A DNA stretch of 9,788 nt from Methylacidiphilum sp. (lineage in GTDB: Bacteria > Verrucomicrobiota > Verrucomicrobiia > CAIQCK01), in the NCBI GenBank assembly GCA_020718125.1, contig DYDC01000079.1, positions 1 through 9,788 of the forward strand, in the 5' to 3' direction. Position numbers and translations under genes: made by a program. Positions 1 through 6,386 of the stretch are shown one piece after another; the stretch's first letter is position 1; each line of letters opens with the position of its first letter. The notes under the pieces were generated by a model. It had not been told where the DNA came from and searched no databases. It worked only from the letters and a program-made list of their open reading frames with translations.

Positions 1-12
1 AGTAAAGGGTGA
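1..12 (+). CDS. rplX: Possible 3' end of rplX (ribosomal protein L24), partial
   Basis: Only the last few bases of an upstream gene can be present. Reading from base 1 gives Ser-Lys-Gly then TGA at 10-12; an alternative stop, TAA, lies at 3-5 in another frame. In spc operons L24 (rplX) directly precedes rplE, so this is inferred to be its tail. The sequence itself is too short to identify the protein or to choose between the two stops. Confidence 0.35.
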   Translation, partial: SKG

Positions 13-14
13 AC

Positions 15-626
15 ATGCCGTCCCGACTACAAGAGCGTTACAAGAACACGGTGGTGCCCGCGCTGCAAAAGGCGAAGGGCTACAAGAACGTGCATCAGGT
101 GCCGGTGATCGAGAAGATCATCGTCACGATGGGCGTCTCGACCGCCGCGAGCAAGGCCGACAAGACTGCCGTCGAGGCGGCTGCCGCCGACCTCCAGACG
201 ATCACCGGCCAGAAGCCGGTCACGAACATCTCGCGAAAGAACATCTCGAACTTCAACCTGCGCCTGGGGCAGGAGATCGGCTGCCGGGTGACGTTGCGCG
301 GGCGGCGGATGTATGAGTTTCTGGACCGGCTGATCAGCGCCGGGCTGCCGCGCATCCGTGATTTCCGCGGGGTGCCGAACCGCAGTTTTGACGGCCGGGG
401 CAATTACTCGCTGGGCATCGACGACCAGACGATCTTCCCGGAGATCGAGCTGGACAAGATCAAGCGCCAGCAGGGCATGGACATCACGATTGTGACGAGC
501 GCGCCGACCAACGAGGAGGCGAGACTGCTGTTGCAAGAGATGGGGATGCCGTTCATGCGGCCCAGCGCGGCGAAACCCAGCGCCGCGCCGGTGAAGGAAG
601 CCGCGGCCCCGGCGAAGAAAGGCTGA
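15..626 (+). CDS. rplE: 50S ribosomal protein L5
   Basis: L5 binds 5S rRNA and helps seat the central protuberance of the large subunit. The 203-residue product shows the family core: a basic N-terminus (RLQERYKNTVVPAL), the VPVIEKIIVTMGV strand (residues 29-41), the GQKPVTNISRKNISNFNLR segment (65-83), the RVTLRGRRMYEFLDRL helix (91-106) and the C-terminal MDITIVTSAPTNEEA block (155-169). ATG at 15 is preferred over an in-frame GTG at 9 because AAAGGG (4-9) lies five bases upstream and typical L5 proteins begin near here. The family is usually about 180 residues; this one carries an extra ~22-residue Ala/Pro/Lys tail (182-203). The next gene, S14, starts five bases after the stop, implying tight coupling. 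Confidence 0.97.
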   Translation: MPSRLQERYKNTVVPALQKAKGYKNVHQVPVIEKIIVTMGVSTAASKADKTAVEAAAADLQTITGQKPVTNISRKNISNFNLRLGQEIGCRVTLRGRRMYEFLDRLISAGLPRIRDFRGVPNRSFDGRGNYSLGIDDQTIFPEIELDKIKRQQGMDITIVTSAPTNEEARLLLQEMGMPFMRPSAAKPSAAPVKEAAAPAKKG

Positions 627-631
627 GATTT

Positions 632-817
632 ATGGCGAAGACGTGTTGGGAAGTGAAACAGCGAAGGACGCCGAAGTTCAAGGTGCGCGCCTACCACCGC
701 TGCAAGATTTGCGGGCGGCGGCGCGGCTATATCGGGCGGTTTCAGATGTGCCGGCTCTGCTTCCGCGAGCAGGCTTCCAAGGGCGTGTTGCCCGGTGTGA
801 TCAAGGCGAGCTGGTAA
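632..817 (+). CDS. rpsZ: 30S ribosomal protein S14, zinc-binding type Z
   Basis: S14 sits in the small-subunit head near the P site. At 61 residues this is the short, zinc-binding form (rpsZ, often annotated rpsN type Z), not the ~100-residue zinc-free form. Four cysteines form the zinc ribbon: C24, C27, C40 and C43 (spacing CxxC, 12 residues, CxxC). The family landmarks QRRTPKFKVRAYHRC, RLCFRE and the C-terminal GVLPGVIKASW are present. The start is supported by AAAGG (618-622) nine bases upstream, inside the end of rplE. The N-terminus reads TCWEVKQ where many homologues have a Lys/Ser-rich stretch, adding an extra Cys5 not expected to bind zinc. The stop is one base from the rpsH start. 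Confidence 0.97.
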   Translation: MAKTCWEVKQRRTPKFKVRAYHRCKICGRRRGYIGRFQMCRLCFREQASKGVLPGVIKASW

Positions 818-818
818 G

Positions 819-1220
819 ATGAACCTGACTGATTCTATCGGTGATATGTTGACCCGCATCCGCAACGCCGCCGCGGCGGAGCAGGAGCAGGTCGTGGTGC
901 CGCACTCCAAGCTCAAGAGCGAGGTGGCGCGAATCCTGAAACAAGAAGGCTACGTGCGCGACTTTGCCGTCGAGAAGGAGAAGGACAGTCCGCACAGGCA
1001 AATCCGGATTACGCTGAAGTATTCCGCCAAAGGCCCCGTCATCGTCGGTCTGAAGCGGGTCAGCCGTCCCGGCCTGCGCGTTTATGTCGGCAGCGACGAC
1101 ATCCCGCGCGTGCTCGGCGGCATGGGCGTGTCGGTGCTGTCCACCTCGCGCGGTCTGATGACCGGTCGCGAGGCGAAAAAACTCGAAGTGGGCGGTGAAC
1201 TGCTTTGCACCGTGTGGTAA
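819..1220 (+). CDS. rpsH: 30S ribosomal protein S8
   Basis: S8 binds the central domain of 16S rRNA and is a primary assembly protein; in E. coli it also represses the spc operon by binding its own mRNA near rplE. The 133-residue product is full length (family about 130-132). It begins with the conserved DSIGDMLTRIRNA (residues 5-17), has the SKLKSEVARILKQEGYV helix region, the VSRPGLRVY segment, and the C-terminal VLSTSRGLMTGREA signature ending in a hydrophobic strand. Start ATG 819 lies one base after the S14 stop, so translation is probably coupled; the purine-rich AAGGCGAG (803-810) inside the S14 end can act as ribosome binding site. I see no obvious S8-binding helix in the short part of the rplX-rplE junction available. 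Confidence 0.97.
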   Translation: MNLTDSIGDMLTRIRNAAAAEQEQVVVPHSKLKSEVARILKQEGYVRDFAVEKEKDSPHRQIRITLKYSAKGPVIVGLKRVSRPGLRVYVGSDDIPRVLGGMGVSVLSTSRGLMTGREAKKLEVGGELLCTVW

Positions 1221-1225
1221 TTGCC

Positions 1226-1777
1226 ATGTCACGTATCGGACTCCAACCCATTGCGGTGCCGGCGAAGGTGAAAGTCACCGTCGCAGGGCAGAAAGTTTCC
1301 GTCGAAGGCCCCAAGGGCAAGCTCGACTATGACGCCCCCGCCGCGATCAAGGTCGCGGTGCAGGAGGCGAAAGTCGTCGTCTCCCGCAGCGGCAACACGG
1401 CCGAGGCGAAGTCGCTCCACGGCTTGGCCCGCAGCCTGATCAACAACATGGTCAAGGGCGTCACCGACGGCTACAGCAAGAGCCTCGAAGTCCACGGCGT
1501 TGGTTTCCGCGCCGCGGTCCAGGGCGACAGGCTGAACCTCGTGATCGGCAAGTCGCATCCGGTGAACCTGACGATCCCCAAGGGCGCCAAGGTCACCGCC
1601 GCGGAGAACCAGGCGAAGATTCCCTGCATCACCGTCGAAGGCCCCGACAAACACATGGTCGGCCACTTCGCCGCCGTCGTGCGCGGCCAGTATCCGCCCG
1701 AGCCTTACAAGGGCAAGGGCATCCGTTACGTCGGCGAGCAGGTCCGCCGCAAGGAAGGCAAGACCGTCCAGCAGTAA
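1226..1777 (+). CDS. rplF: 50S ribosomal protein L6
   Basis: L6 lies near the factor-binding region of the large subunit, beside the sarcin-ricin loop. The product is 183 residues, normal for the family. It starts MSRIGLQPIAVPAKV, has the first-domain GPKGKLDY segment (29-36), the central VHGVGFRA (89-96), and the C-terminal rRNA-binding signature around residues 157-176 (PPEPYKGKGIRY, then GEQVRRKEGK). ATG 1226 is chosen over an in-frame TTG at 1205 because L6 proteins begin with MSRIG and the TTG would add seven residues overlapping rpsH. No strong Shine-Dalgarno is visible; with only five bases after the rpsH stop, re-initiation by the terminating ribosome is likely. The 46-nt gap that follows contains a hairpin. 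Confidence 0.97.
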   Translation: MSRIGLQPIAVPAKVKVTVAGQKVSVEGPKGKLDYDAPAAIKVAVQEAKVVVSRSGNTAEAKSLHGLARSLINNMVKGVTDGYSKSLEVHGVGFRAAVQGDRLNLVIGKSHPVNLTIPKGAKVTAAENQAKIPCITVEGPDKHMVGHFAAVVRGQYPPEPYKGKGIRYVGEQVRRKEGKTVQQ

Positions 1778-1787
1778 ACTGTTTTGA

Positions 1788-1814
1788 TTTGCCGGACGGC
1801 AAAATCCGTCTGGC
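1788..1814 (+). promoter_or_regulatory. Alternative hairpins in the rplF-rplR spacer
   Basis: Two mutually exclusive stems can form in this 46-nt spacer. Stem A pairs TTTGCC (1788-1793) with GGCAAA (1798-1803) around a four-base loop. Stem B pairs GCCGGACGG (1791-1799) with CCGTCTGGC (1806-1814), nine pairs with one G-U, around loop CAAAAT. Stem B ends nine bases before the rplR ATG at 1824, whose Shine-Dalgarno is poor. No U-tract follows, so an intrinsic terminator is unlikely. The pairing is seen directly; any role in tuning L18 translation is inference. Confidence 0.4.
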
Positions 1815-1823
1815 GCGATTGAG

Positions 1824-2204
1824 ATGAGACCCATACAGCGCAAGCAATTCGTGGAACGCCGCCACAAGCGGCTCCGGCAGAAGGTCCGCGGCACCGCCGC
1901 GCGTCCGCGTCTGGCCGTGGCGTTCACCGGCAAACATATTTACGCCCAGGTCGTGGACGACATCGCCGGCAAGACGCTGGCGTTTGCCTCGACGCTCGAC
2001 AAGAGCTTCGGCGAGAAGAAGTCCAAGGGCAACAAGGACGGCGCCGCCGCCATCGGCAAGTTGATCGCCGAGCGCGCCAAGTCCAAGGGCGTCACCGCTG
2101 TCGTGTTCGACCGCGGCGGATTCCGTTACCAGGTCGGCGAGAAGGGCAAGAACCGCGTGGCGACGCTGGCCGATGCCGCGCGCGAAGGCGGGTTGAAGTT
2201 TTAA
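1824..2204 (+). CDS. rplR: 50S ribosomal protein L18
   Basis: L18 binds 5S rRNA and, with L5, attaches it to the large subunit. The 126-residue product has a basic N-terminus, then GTAARPRLAVAFTGKHIYAQ (23-42), VVDDIAGKTLAFAST (43-57), the GKLIAERAKSKGV helix (78-90), VVFDRGGFRY (93-102) and the C-terminal LADAAREGGLKF (115-126), all standard L18 landmarks. Compared with the usual RGGxxYHGRVKALADAARE, the loop after Tyr102 is about six residues longer (QVGEKGKNRV). ATG 1824 is the only sensible start, although no convincing Shine-Dalgarno precedes it and the spacer from rplF can fold into a hairpin. Confidence 0.96.
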   Translation: MRPIQRKQFVERRHKRLRQKVRGTAARPRLAVAFTGKHIYAQVVDDIAGKTLAFASTLDKSFGEKKSKGNKDGAAAIGKLIAERAKSKGVTAVVFDRGGFRYQVGEKGKNRVATLADAAREGGLKF

Positions 2205-2209
2205 GGCGC

Positions 2210-2848
2210 ATGAACACGGACAAATTCGCACTCAAGAAGGAAACCCGCGTCGTCGCGGAGACCCGGAAGGAAATGCAGCAGGTCAAGGTGGCCGGGGTGA
2301 CCCCGCGCGCCGTCGAGATGATCTCGCCGGCAGCCGACCGTCCGCGCGGCGAGATGGGCGAGAAGGTCGTGTTCATCAACCGCACCGCCAAGGTCGTCAA
2401 GGGCGGCCGGCGGTTCAGCTTCAGCGCGCTGATCGTCGTCGGCGACCGGCAGGGCCACGTCGGCTACGGCTTGGGCAAGTCGAAGGAAGTCGCTGATGCC
2501 ATCCGCAAGGGGACCGAAGCGGCCAAGAAAAACGTCGTCAGCGTCTCGCTCTGGAACAACACCATTCCGCACGAGGTCTTCGGCCAGTTCAGCGGCGGGC
2601 GTGTCCTGCTGCGGCCGGCCTCGCCCGGCACCGGCGTCATCGCCGGCGGCGGCACGCGGGCCGTGTGCGAACTGGCGGGCATCAAGGATGTGCTCGCCAA
2701 GAGCCTCGGCTCCAGCAACCCGGCCAACGTCGTGAAGGCCACCATGGTGGCGCTGCGCAACCTGCGCCAGCGCGACGAGATCATGGCGGGCCGCGGCAAG
2801 CAAAAGCCCGTTGCGGCAAGGCTGCAAGCTGAAGACGGCACAGACTGA
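2210..2848 (+). CDS. rpsE: 30S ribosomal protein S5 with N-terminal extension
   Basis: S5 supports decoding accuracy and mRNA unwinding at the entry channel of the small subunit. The 212-residue product contains the double-stranded RNA-binding N-domain signature GGRRFSFSALIVVGDRQGHV (65-84) and GYGLGKSKEV, and the C-terminal domain with LRPASPGTGVIAGGGTRAV (134-152) and GIKDVLAKSLGSSNPANVVKA. The family is usually about 165-175 residues; the extra length is a ~45-residue N-terminal stretch before VVFINRTAKVVKGG. The start at 2210 has AAGG (2203-2206) three bases upstream overlapping the rplR stop, a tight spacing, so an internal start cannot be excluded, but in-frame coding is continuous. There is no rpmD (L30) after it; rplO follows 27 bases later. 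Confidence 0.96.
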   Translation: MNTDKFALKKETRVVAETRKEMQQVKVAGVTPRAVEMISPAADRPRGEMGEKVVFINRTAKVVKGGRRFSFSALIVVGDRQGHVGYGLGKSKEVADAIRKGTEAAKKNVVSVSLWNNTIPHEVFGQFSGGRVLLRPASPGTGVIAGGGTRAVCELAGIKDVLAKSLGSSNPANVVKATMVALRNLRQRDEIMAGRGKQKPVAARLQAEDGTD

Positions 2849-2875
2849 GTTTTACGATCCTTTCGGGGTATCACC

Positions 2876-3430
2876 ATGAGATTGCATGAATTGACCAACC
2901 GGCCCGGCGCCAAGCACCGCGTGAAGCGGCTCGGTAGCGGCGAGAGCAGCGGCCACGGCAAGACCTCCACGCGCGGCGGCAAGGGCCAGACCGCGCGCTC
3001 CGGCGGCAGCCTCAAAATCGGCTTCGAGGGCGGCCAGACCCGCCTCATCGTCCGCATGCCTCGGCGCGGCTTCAACAATGCCGCGTTCACGACTGACTAC
3101 CAGATCGTCAACGTGGACGCGCTCAATGGCTTCGACGACAACGCCACTGTCGGGCCGACGGAACTGGCCGCCAGCGGCTTGCTTCAAGGCCGCGGCGTCG
3201 GCATCAAGATCCTGGGCGAGGGCGAGCTGAAGAAGAAGCTCGCCGTCCATGCCCACAAGTTCAGCGGCTCGGCGAAGGAGAAGATCGAAAAGGCCGGCGG
3301 CAAGTGCGAGGTCATCGCGCTGCCGGTCGCGCCGGGCGCGCGCAATCCTTACGGCAACAAGAAGGCCGAGAAGGCGGCCAAGGCCGCCGCGAAGGCCGAG
3401 GCGAAACCGTCCGCGACGCCGGCAAGCTGA
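2876..3430 (+). CDS. rplO: 50S ribosomal protein L15
   Basis: L15 is a late-assembly large-subunit protein with an extended N-terminal tail threading into 23S rRNA. The 184-residue product starts MRLHELTNRPGAKH and has the Gly/Arg/Lys-rich tail GESSGHGKTSTRGGKGQTAR (22-41), the EGGQTRLIVRMPRRGF segment (51-66) and the C-terminal globular part GVGIKILGEGELKKKLAVHA (107-126) with KFSGSAKEKIEKAGGKCEV. E. coli L15 is 144 residues; here a ~37-residue tail (148-184) is added, the end of it Ala/Lys/Glu-rich and probably disordered. GGGG (2865-2868) sits seven bases upstream of the ATG. The gene directly follows rpsE, where many bacteria have rpmD first. Confidence 0.97.
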   Translation: MRLHELTNRPGAKHRVKRLGSGESSGHGKTSTRGGKGQTARSGGSLKIGFEGGQTRLIVRMPRRGFNNAAFTTDYQIVNVDALNGFDDNATVGPTELAASGLLQGRGVGIKILGEGELKKKLAVHAHKFSGSAKEKIEKAGGKCEVIALPVAPGARNPYGNKKAEKAAKAAAKAEAKPSATPAS

Positions 3431-3446
3431 AGCTCTTTGACATCCG

Positions 3447-4823
3447 ATGCTCTCCGCGTTTGCCAATACGCTGAAAATCCCCGAGCTGCGACAGCGGTTG
3501 CTGTTCACGTTCGGGTTGCTGGCCATCTGCCGCGTTTTCGCGGCGGTGCCGGTGCCGGGCATCAACGGCCGTGCGTTGTCGGAGTTCTTCGAGCACGCCG
3601 CGCAACAGTCCGGCGGGCTGCTGGGCCTTTACAGCCTGTTCACCGGCGGCGCGTTGGAGAACTGCGCCATCGCGGCGATGGGCATCATGCCCTACATCAG
3701 CGCCTCGATCATCCTGCAGTTGCTCGTGGCGGTGGTGCCGCAGCTCGGCCGCATCGCGCGCGAGGAGAACGGCCGCCAGAAGATCGTCCAATACACCCGC
3801 TACCTGACGGTGGTGCTGTGCTTGTTCCAGGGCTACCTGATGGTGGTCGGGTTCTTCGAGCATCCCGGCTCGTTGCTGCGGGCGTTCACCGGAAGCCTCG
3901 TCACGGAAAACTGGCTGGCGAATCCGTTCATCTACCGGATGGTTGCCATCGTCAGCCTGACGGCCGGCACGATGTTGTTGATGTGGCTCGGCGAACAGAT
4001 CACCTCGCGCGGCGTCGGCAACGGCATCTCGCTCATCATCACGGCCAACATCGTCGCGCGCCTGCCGGCCGCGTTGCGGCAGACGTGGGTCATGTTCTTC
4101 CCCGGCGAAGGGCTGGAGGCGAAATACAACCTCATCCACCTGCTGGGCATGGTGGCGATGCTGTTTGCGGTGATCGCGGGCATCATCGCCGTGACGCAGG
4201 CGCAGCGGAAGATTTCCGTGCAGTATGCGAAGCGGATGGTGGGCAACCGGATGGTGACCGGCGGCCAGACCTACATGCCGCTGCGGGTGAACTACTCCGG
4301 TGTCATGCCGATCATCTTCGCGCAGGCGATCCTGATGTTCCCGCAGAAGATTTTCCTCTGGCTGGGCGCCAAGATCGCGTTTTTCGCGTGGATGGCGGAG
4401 TTGCTGAACGAGACGCGCGGGCACCTCGCCTACTACACGCTTTACTCGTTCCTGATCTTCGCGTTCTCGTTCTTCTGGGTCGCGACGACGTTCAACGAGA
4501 TCCAGATCGCCGACGACCTGAAGAAATACGGCGGCTACGTGCCGGGCATCCGGCCGGGCAAGCCGACGGCGGATTTCCTGCGCGGCTCGATGACGAAAAT
4601 CACGCTGGCCGGCGCGGTGTTCCTGACGGTCATCGCGCTGATCCCGATGTGGATGTATAACCAGTTCGGCATTGATTACATGGTGGCCAGCTTCTTTGGC
4701 GGCACCAGCATGCTGATCGTGGTGGGTGTGATGCTCGACACGATGCGGCAGGTGGAGACCCACCTGCTGACGCGGCATTACGACGGGTTTTTGAAGAAAG
4801 GTCGCCTGCGCGGACGCCGATAG
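3447..4823 (+). CDS. secY: Preprotein translocase subunit SecY
   Basis: SecY forms the protein-conducting channel of the inner membrane with SecE and SecG, used by SecA-driven secretion and by co-translational insertion. The 458-residue product is normal length and shows the ten-helix pattern. Signature 1 is AAMGIMPYISASIILQLL (76-93), covering helix 2 after the plug region (YSLFTGGALENC, 62-73); signature 2 is MWLGEQITSRGVGNGISLI (179-197) at helix 4. The cytoplasmic loop before helix 6 has QRKISVQYAKR (253-263), and the large ribosome/SecA-binding loop before helix 9 has YGGYVPGIRPGKPT (361-374). It ends with RHYDGFLKKGRLRGRR, the usual basic tail. ATG 3447 follows rplO by 16 bases without a clear Shine-Dalgarno, so coupling is probable. 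Confidence 0.98.
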   Translation: MLSAFANTLKIPELRQRLLFTFGLLAICRVFAAVPVPGINGRALSEFFEHAAQQSGGLLGLYSLFTGGALENCAIAAMGIMPYISASIILQLLVAVVPQLGRIAREENGRQKIVQYTRYLTVVLCLFQGYLMVVGFFEHPGSLLRAFTGSLVTENWLANPFIYRMVAIVSLTAGTMLLMWLGEQITSRGVGNGISLIITANIVARLPAALRQTWVMFFPGEGLEAKYNLIHLLGMVAMLFAVIAGIIAVTQAQRKISVQYAKRMVGNRMVTGGQTYMPLRVNYSGVMPIIFAQAILMFPQKIFLWLGAKIAFFAWMAELLNETRGHLAYYTLYSFLIFAFSFFWVATTFNEIQIADDLKKYGGYVPGIRPGKPTADFLRGSMTKITLAGAVFLTVIALIPMWMYNQFGIDYMVASFFGGTSMLIVVGVMLDTMRQVETHLLTRHYDGFLKKGRLRGRR

Positions 4824-4877
4824 GCGCGCGCGGGCGGGTTCATTGACACAGCAACATTCGGCCCCTGGACCCGGCAA

Positions 4878-5654
4878 ATGATTCTGAGGTCGCCAGACGA
4901 ATGGGCAGCCATGCGGGCGGCCTGTCAGGCCGCCACCGAGATCATGCGGCAGGTCGCGGCGATGATCGCGCCGGGCCGGCGGACGAAGGAACTCGACGAC
5001 GCCGCGGCGGTGCTGATCAAGGCGCGCGGCGGCAAGAGCGCGTTCCTCGGCTACCGCGGCTACAAGGGCAACATCTGCGTCTCGGTGAACGAGGAAGTCG
5101 TTCACGGGCTGCCCGGCGAGCGGCGCGTGCAGTATGGCGACGTCGTCAGCCTGGACGTGGGCGTGGTGCTCGATGGGTTCGTCGGCGACACGGCCACGAC
5201 GGTCGCGGTCGGGATGATCAAGTTCGAGACGCAACGGCTGCTCGACATGACCGAGAAGGCGCTTTACGCCGGCATCGCGGCGGCGCGCGCGGGCAACCGC
5301 GTCGAGGACATCTCGCGCGCGATCCAGCAGACGGTCGAGGGCGCCGGGTTCGGTGTGGTGCGTGAGTTCGTTGGCCACGGCGTGGGCCGGAAGCTGCACG
5401 AAGACCCGCAGATACCGAACTTCGTCGAGCGCGGCAAGAAATCGCCGCTGCTGCGGTCGGACATGACGCTCGCCATCGAGCCGATGACGACCCAGGGCCG
5501 GCCGGACGTTGAGTTGCTGCGCGACGGGTGGACCGTCGTGACCAAGGACGGGTTGCCGTCCGGGCATTTTGAGCACACGGTTGTGGTGACCGATGGTGAG
5601 CCGGAGATTTTGACGTGTCGCGAGACGACGCCATCCACGGTGCCGGCATCGTGA
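4878..5654 (+). CDS. map: Type I methionine aminopeptidase
   Basis: This cytosolic enzyme removes the initiator methionine from nascent proteins whose second residue is small. The 258-residue product has the type I pita-bread fold without the type II insertion. The five metal ligands are all visible: D93 (in VSLDVGV), D104 (FVGDTA), H167 (VGHGVG), E201 (AIEPM) and E232 (HFEHT). Substrate-binding histidines H76 (NEEVVHGLPG) and H174 (KLHEDP) are also kept, so it should be active. The start ATG 4878 aligns the N-terminus (SPDEWAAMRAACQAATEIM) with other MetAPs, but no Shine-Dalgarno is evident in the 54-nt spacer after secY. adk, commonly found between secY and map, is absent. The 3' end overlaps infA by 40 bases. 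Confidence 0.98.
   Translation: MILRSPDEWAAMRAACQAATEIMRQVAAMIAPGRRTKELDDAAAVLIKARGGKSAFLGYRGYKGNICVSVNEEVVHGLPGERRVQYGDVVSLDVGVVLDGFVGDTATTVAVGMIKFETQRLLDMTEKALYAGIAAARAGNRVEDISRAIQQTVEGAGFGVVREFVGHGVGRKLHEDPQIPNFVERGKKSPLLRSDMTLAIEPMTTQGRPDVELLRDGWTVVTKDGLPSGHFEHTVVVTDGEPEILTCRETTPSTVPAS
5603..5606 (+). promoter_or_regulatory. Shine-Dalgarno of infA inside map
   Basis: GGAG at 5603-5606 lies eight bases before GTG 5615. It is the main support, together with the expected 72-residue length, for choosing this GTG as the infA start; no in-frame ATG exists near the N-terminus. The site lies within the final codons of map. Confidence 0.6.
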
Positions 5655-5833
5655 TCGAGGCGCTGCCGAACCGCACGGCGCGCGTCGAGTTGCCGAACGG
5701 CCACCGCGTGCTGGGTTATTGCGCGGGCCGCGCGAAGGCGGATGCGGACGGGCTTGCGCCGGGCGACAAGGTAGTGGTTGAGATGACGTGTTACGACATG
5801 AGCAAGGCTCGGATCGTGCGCGTCGAGAAGTGA
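5615..5833 (+). CDS. infA: Translation initiation factor IF-1, diverged
   Basis: IF-1 is an OB-fold protein that occupies the A site of the 30S subunit during initiation. The product is exactly 72 residues when started at GTG 5615 and aligns without gaps to E. coli IF-1 as I recall it: GIVIEALPNRTARVELPNGH (11-30) and PGDKVVVEMTCYDMSKARIV (49-68) are clear. The segment between them, normally a basic stretch close to SGKMRKNYIRI, reads AGRAKADADGLA (37-48): of the usual positive charges only R39 and K41 remain and two Asp are added. That loop contacts the 16S decoding region, so this may be a specialised or weakened IF-1, or a paralogue may exist elsewhere. It overlaps map by 40 nt and precedes rpmJ by nine bases, the standard context. 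Confidence 0.9.
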   Translation: MSRDDAIHGAGIVIEALPNRTARVELPNGHRVLGYCAGRAKADADGLAPGDKVVVEMTCYDMSKARIVRVEK

Positions 5834-5842
5834 AAAGGATTT

Positions 5843-5956
5843 ATGAAGGTAAGATCGTCAGTCAAACGAATGTGTGAGCGGTGCCGGGTGATCCGGCGCA
5901 AGGGCGTGGTGCGGGTGATCTGCACCAACCCGCGCCACAAGCAGCGTCAGGGTTAA
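5843..5956 (+). CDS. rpmJ: 50S ribosomal protein L36
   Basis: A 37-codon gene encoding the small zinc-ribbon protein of the large subunit. The product begins MKVRSSVKRMCERCRVIRR and ends NPRHKQRQG, matching L36 end to end. The zinc ligands are C11, C14, C27 and H32, the spacing of the 37-residue zinc-binding (C+) form seen in Thermus and Bacillus; E. coli has one more residue. ATG 5843 is preceded by AAGGA (5835-5839), overlapping the region just after the infA stop. It lies between infA and rpsM, its classical place. It is shorter than most gene-finder cut-offs and could easily be overlooked. Confidence 0.97.
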   Translation: MKVRSSVKRMCERCRVIRRKGVVRVICTNPRHKQRQG

Positions 5957-5970
5957 ACGAAGGACTCATC

Positions 5971-6366
5971 ATGGCCAGACTTTTGGGCGTTGACATTCCA
6001 GACAAGAAGAAGATCGGCATCTCGCTGCGCTACATCTACGGCATCGGGCCGTCGAACGCGCTCCAGATCCTGGAGAAGGCGGGCATTGATGCCAACCTGC
6101 GCACCGAGAAGCTCGCCGACGAGCAGCTCAGCAAGATCGTGGCGGTCATCCAGCAGGGTGGCTACGTCATCGAGGGCGATCTGCGCCGCGAGATCGGCCT
6201 GAACCTGAAGCGATTGATCGGCATCAAGAGCTGCCGCGGCAGCCGGCACGTCAAGGGCCTGCCCGTCCGCGGCCAGCGCACCCAGACCAACGCCCGCACC
6301 CGCAAAGGCCCGCGCAAGACCGTTGGCGTCGTCCGCAGCAAGGAAGCCAAGACCGGCAAGGTGTAA
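5971..6366 (+). CDS. rpsM: 30S ribosomal protein S13
   Basis: S13 lies at the top of the small-subunit head, contacts L5 across the subunit bridge and touches the P-site tRNA. The 131-residue product begins MARLLGVDIPDKKKIGISLRY, has the helix-hairpin-helix-like YIYGIGPSNALQILEKAGI (21-39), the LRREIGLNLKRLIGIKSCRG segment (71-90) and the basic C-terminal tail with RHVKGLPVRGQRTQTNARTR and KGPRKTVGV. ATG 5971 is firmly set by AAGGA (5960-5964) six bases upstream and by the family N-terminus; a longer in-frame reading back to 5881 would run through rpmJ in another frame and is rejected. It opens the alpha-operon part of the cluster, 14 bases after rpmJ. No large S4-binding leader fits in that short gap. 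Confidence 0.97.
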   Translation: MARLLGVDIPDKKKIGISLRYIYGIGPSNALQILEKAGIDANLRTEKLADEQLSKIVAVIQQGGYVIEGDLRREIGLNLKRLIGIKSCRGSRHVKGLPVRGQRTQTNARTRKGPRKTVGVVRSKEAKTGKV

Positions 6367-6386
6367 TCGAGTTTTGAGGTAATCAT

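Noticed and set aside
3437..4660. A 407-codon plus-strand frame overlapping secY
   Set aside because: It is the other-frame shadow of secY, starts with TTG and gives an Arg/His/Gly-rich product with no membrane helices.
4843..4848. TTGACA resembling a -35 box in the secY-map spacer
   Set aside because: No -10-like hexamer lies 16-18 bases downstream (the sequence there is GC-rich), so an internal promoter is not supported.
3312..5576. A 754-codon open reading frame on the minus strand across secY and map
   Set aside because: It lies opposite two unmistakable genes, and its His/Arg/Gln/Asp-rich product has the composition expected from antisense of GC-rich codons. No domain is recognisable.
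5881..5970. A longer S13 starting 30 codons upstream
   Set aside because: The extra codons run through rpmJ in a different frame. The ATG at 5971 has an excellent Shine-Dalgarno and the family N-terminus.
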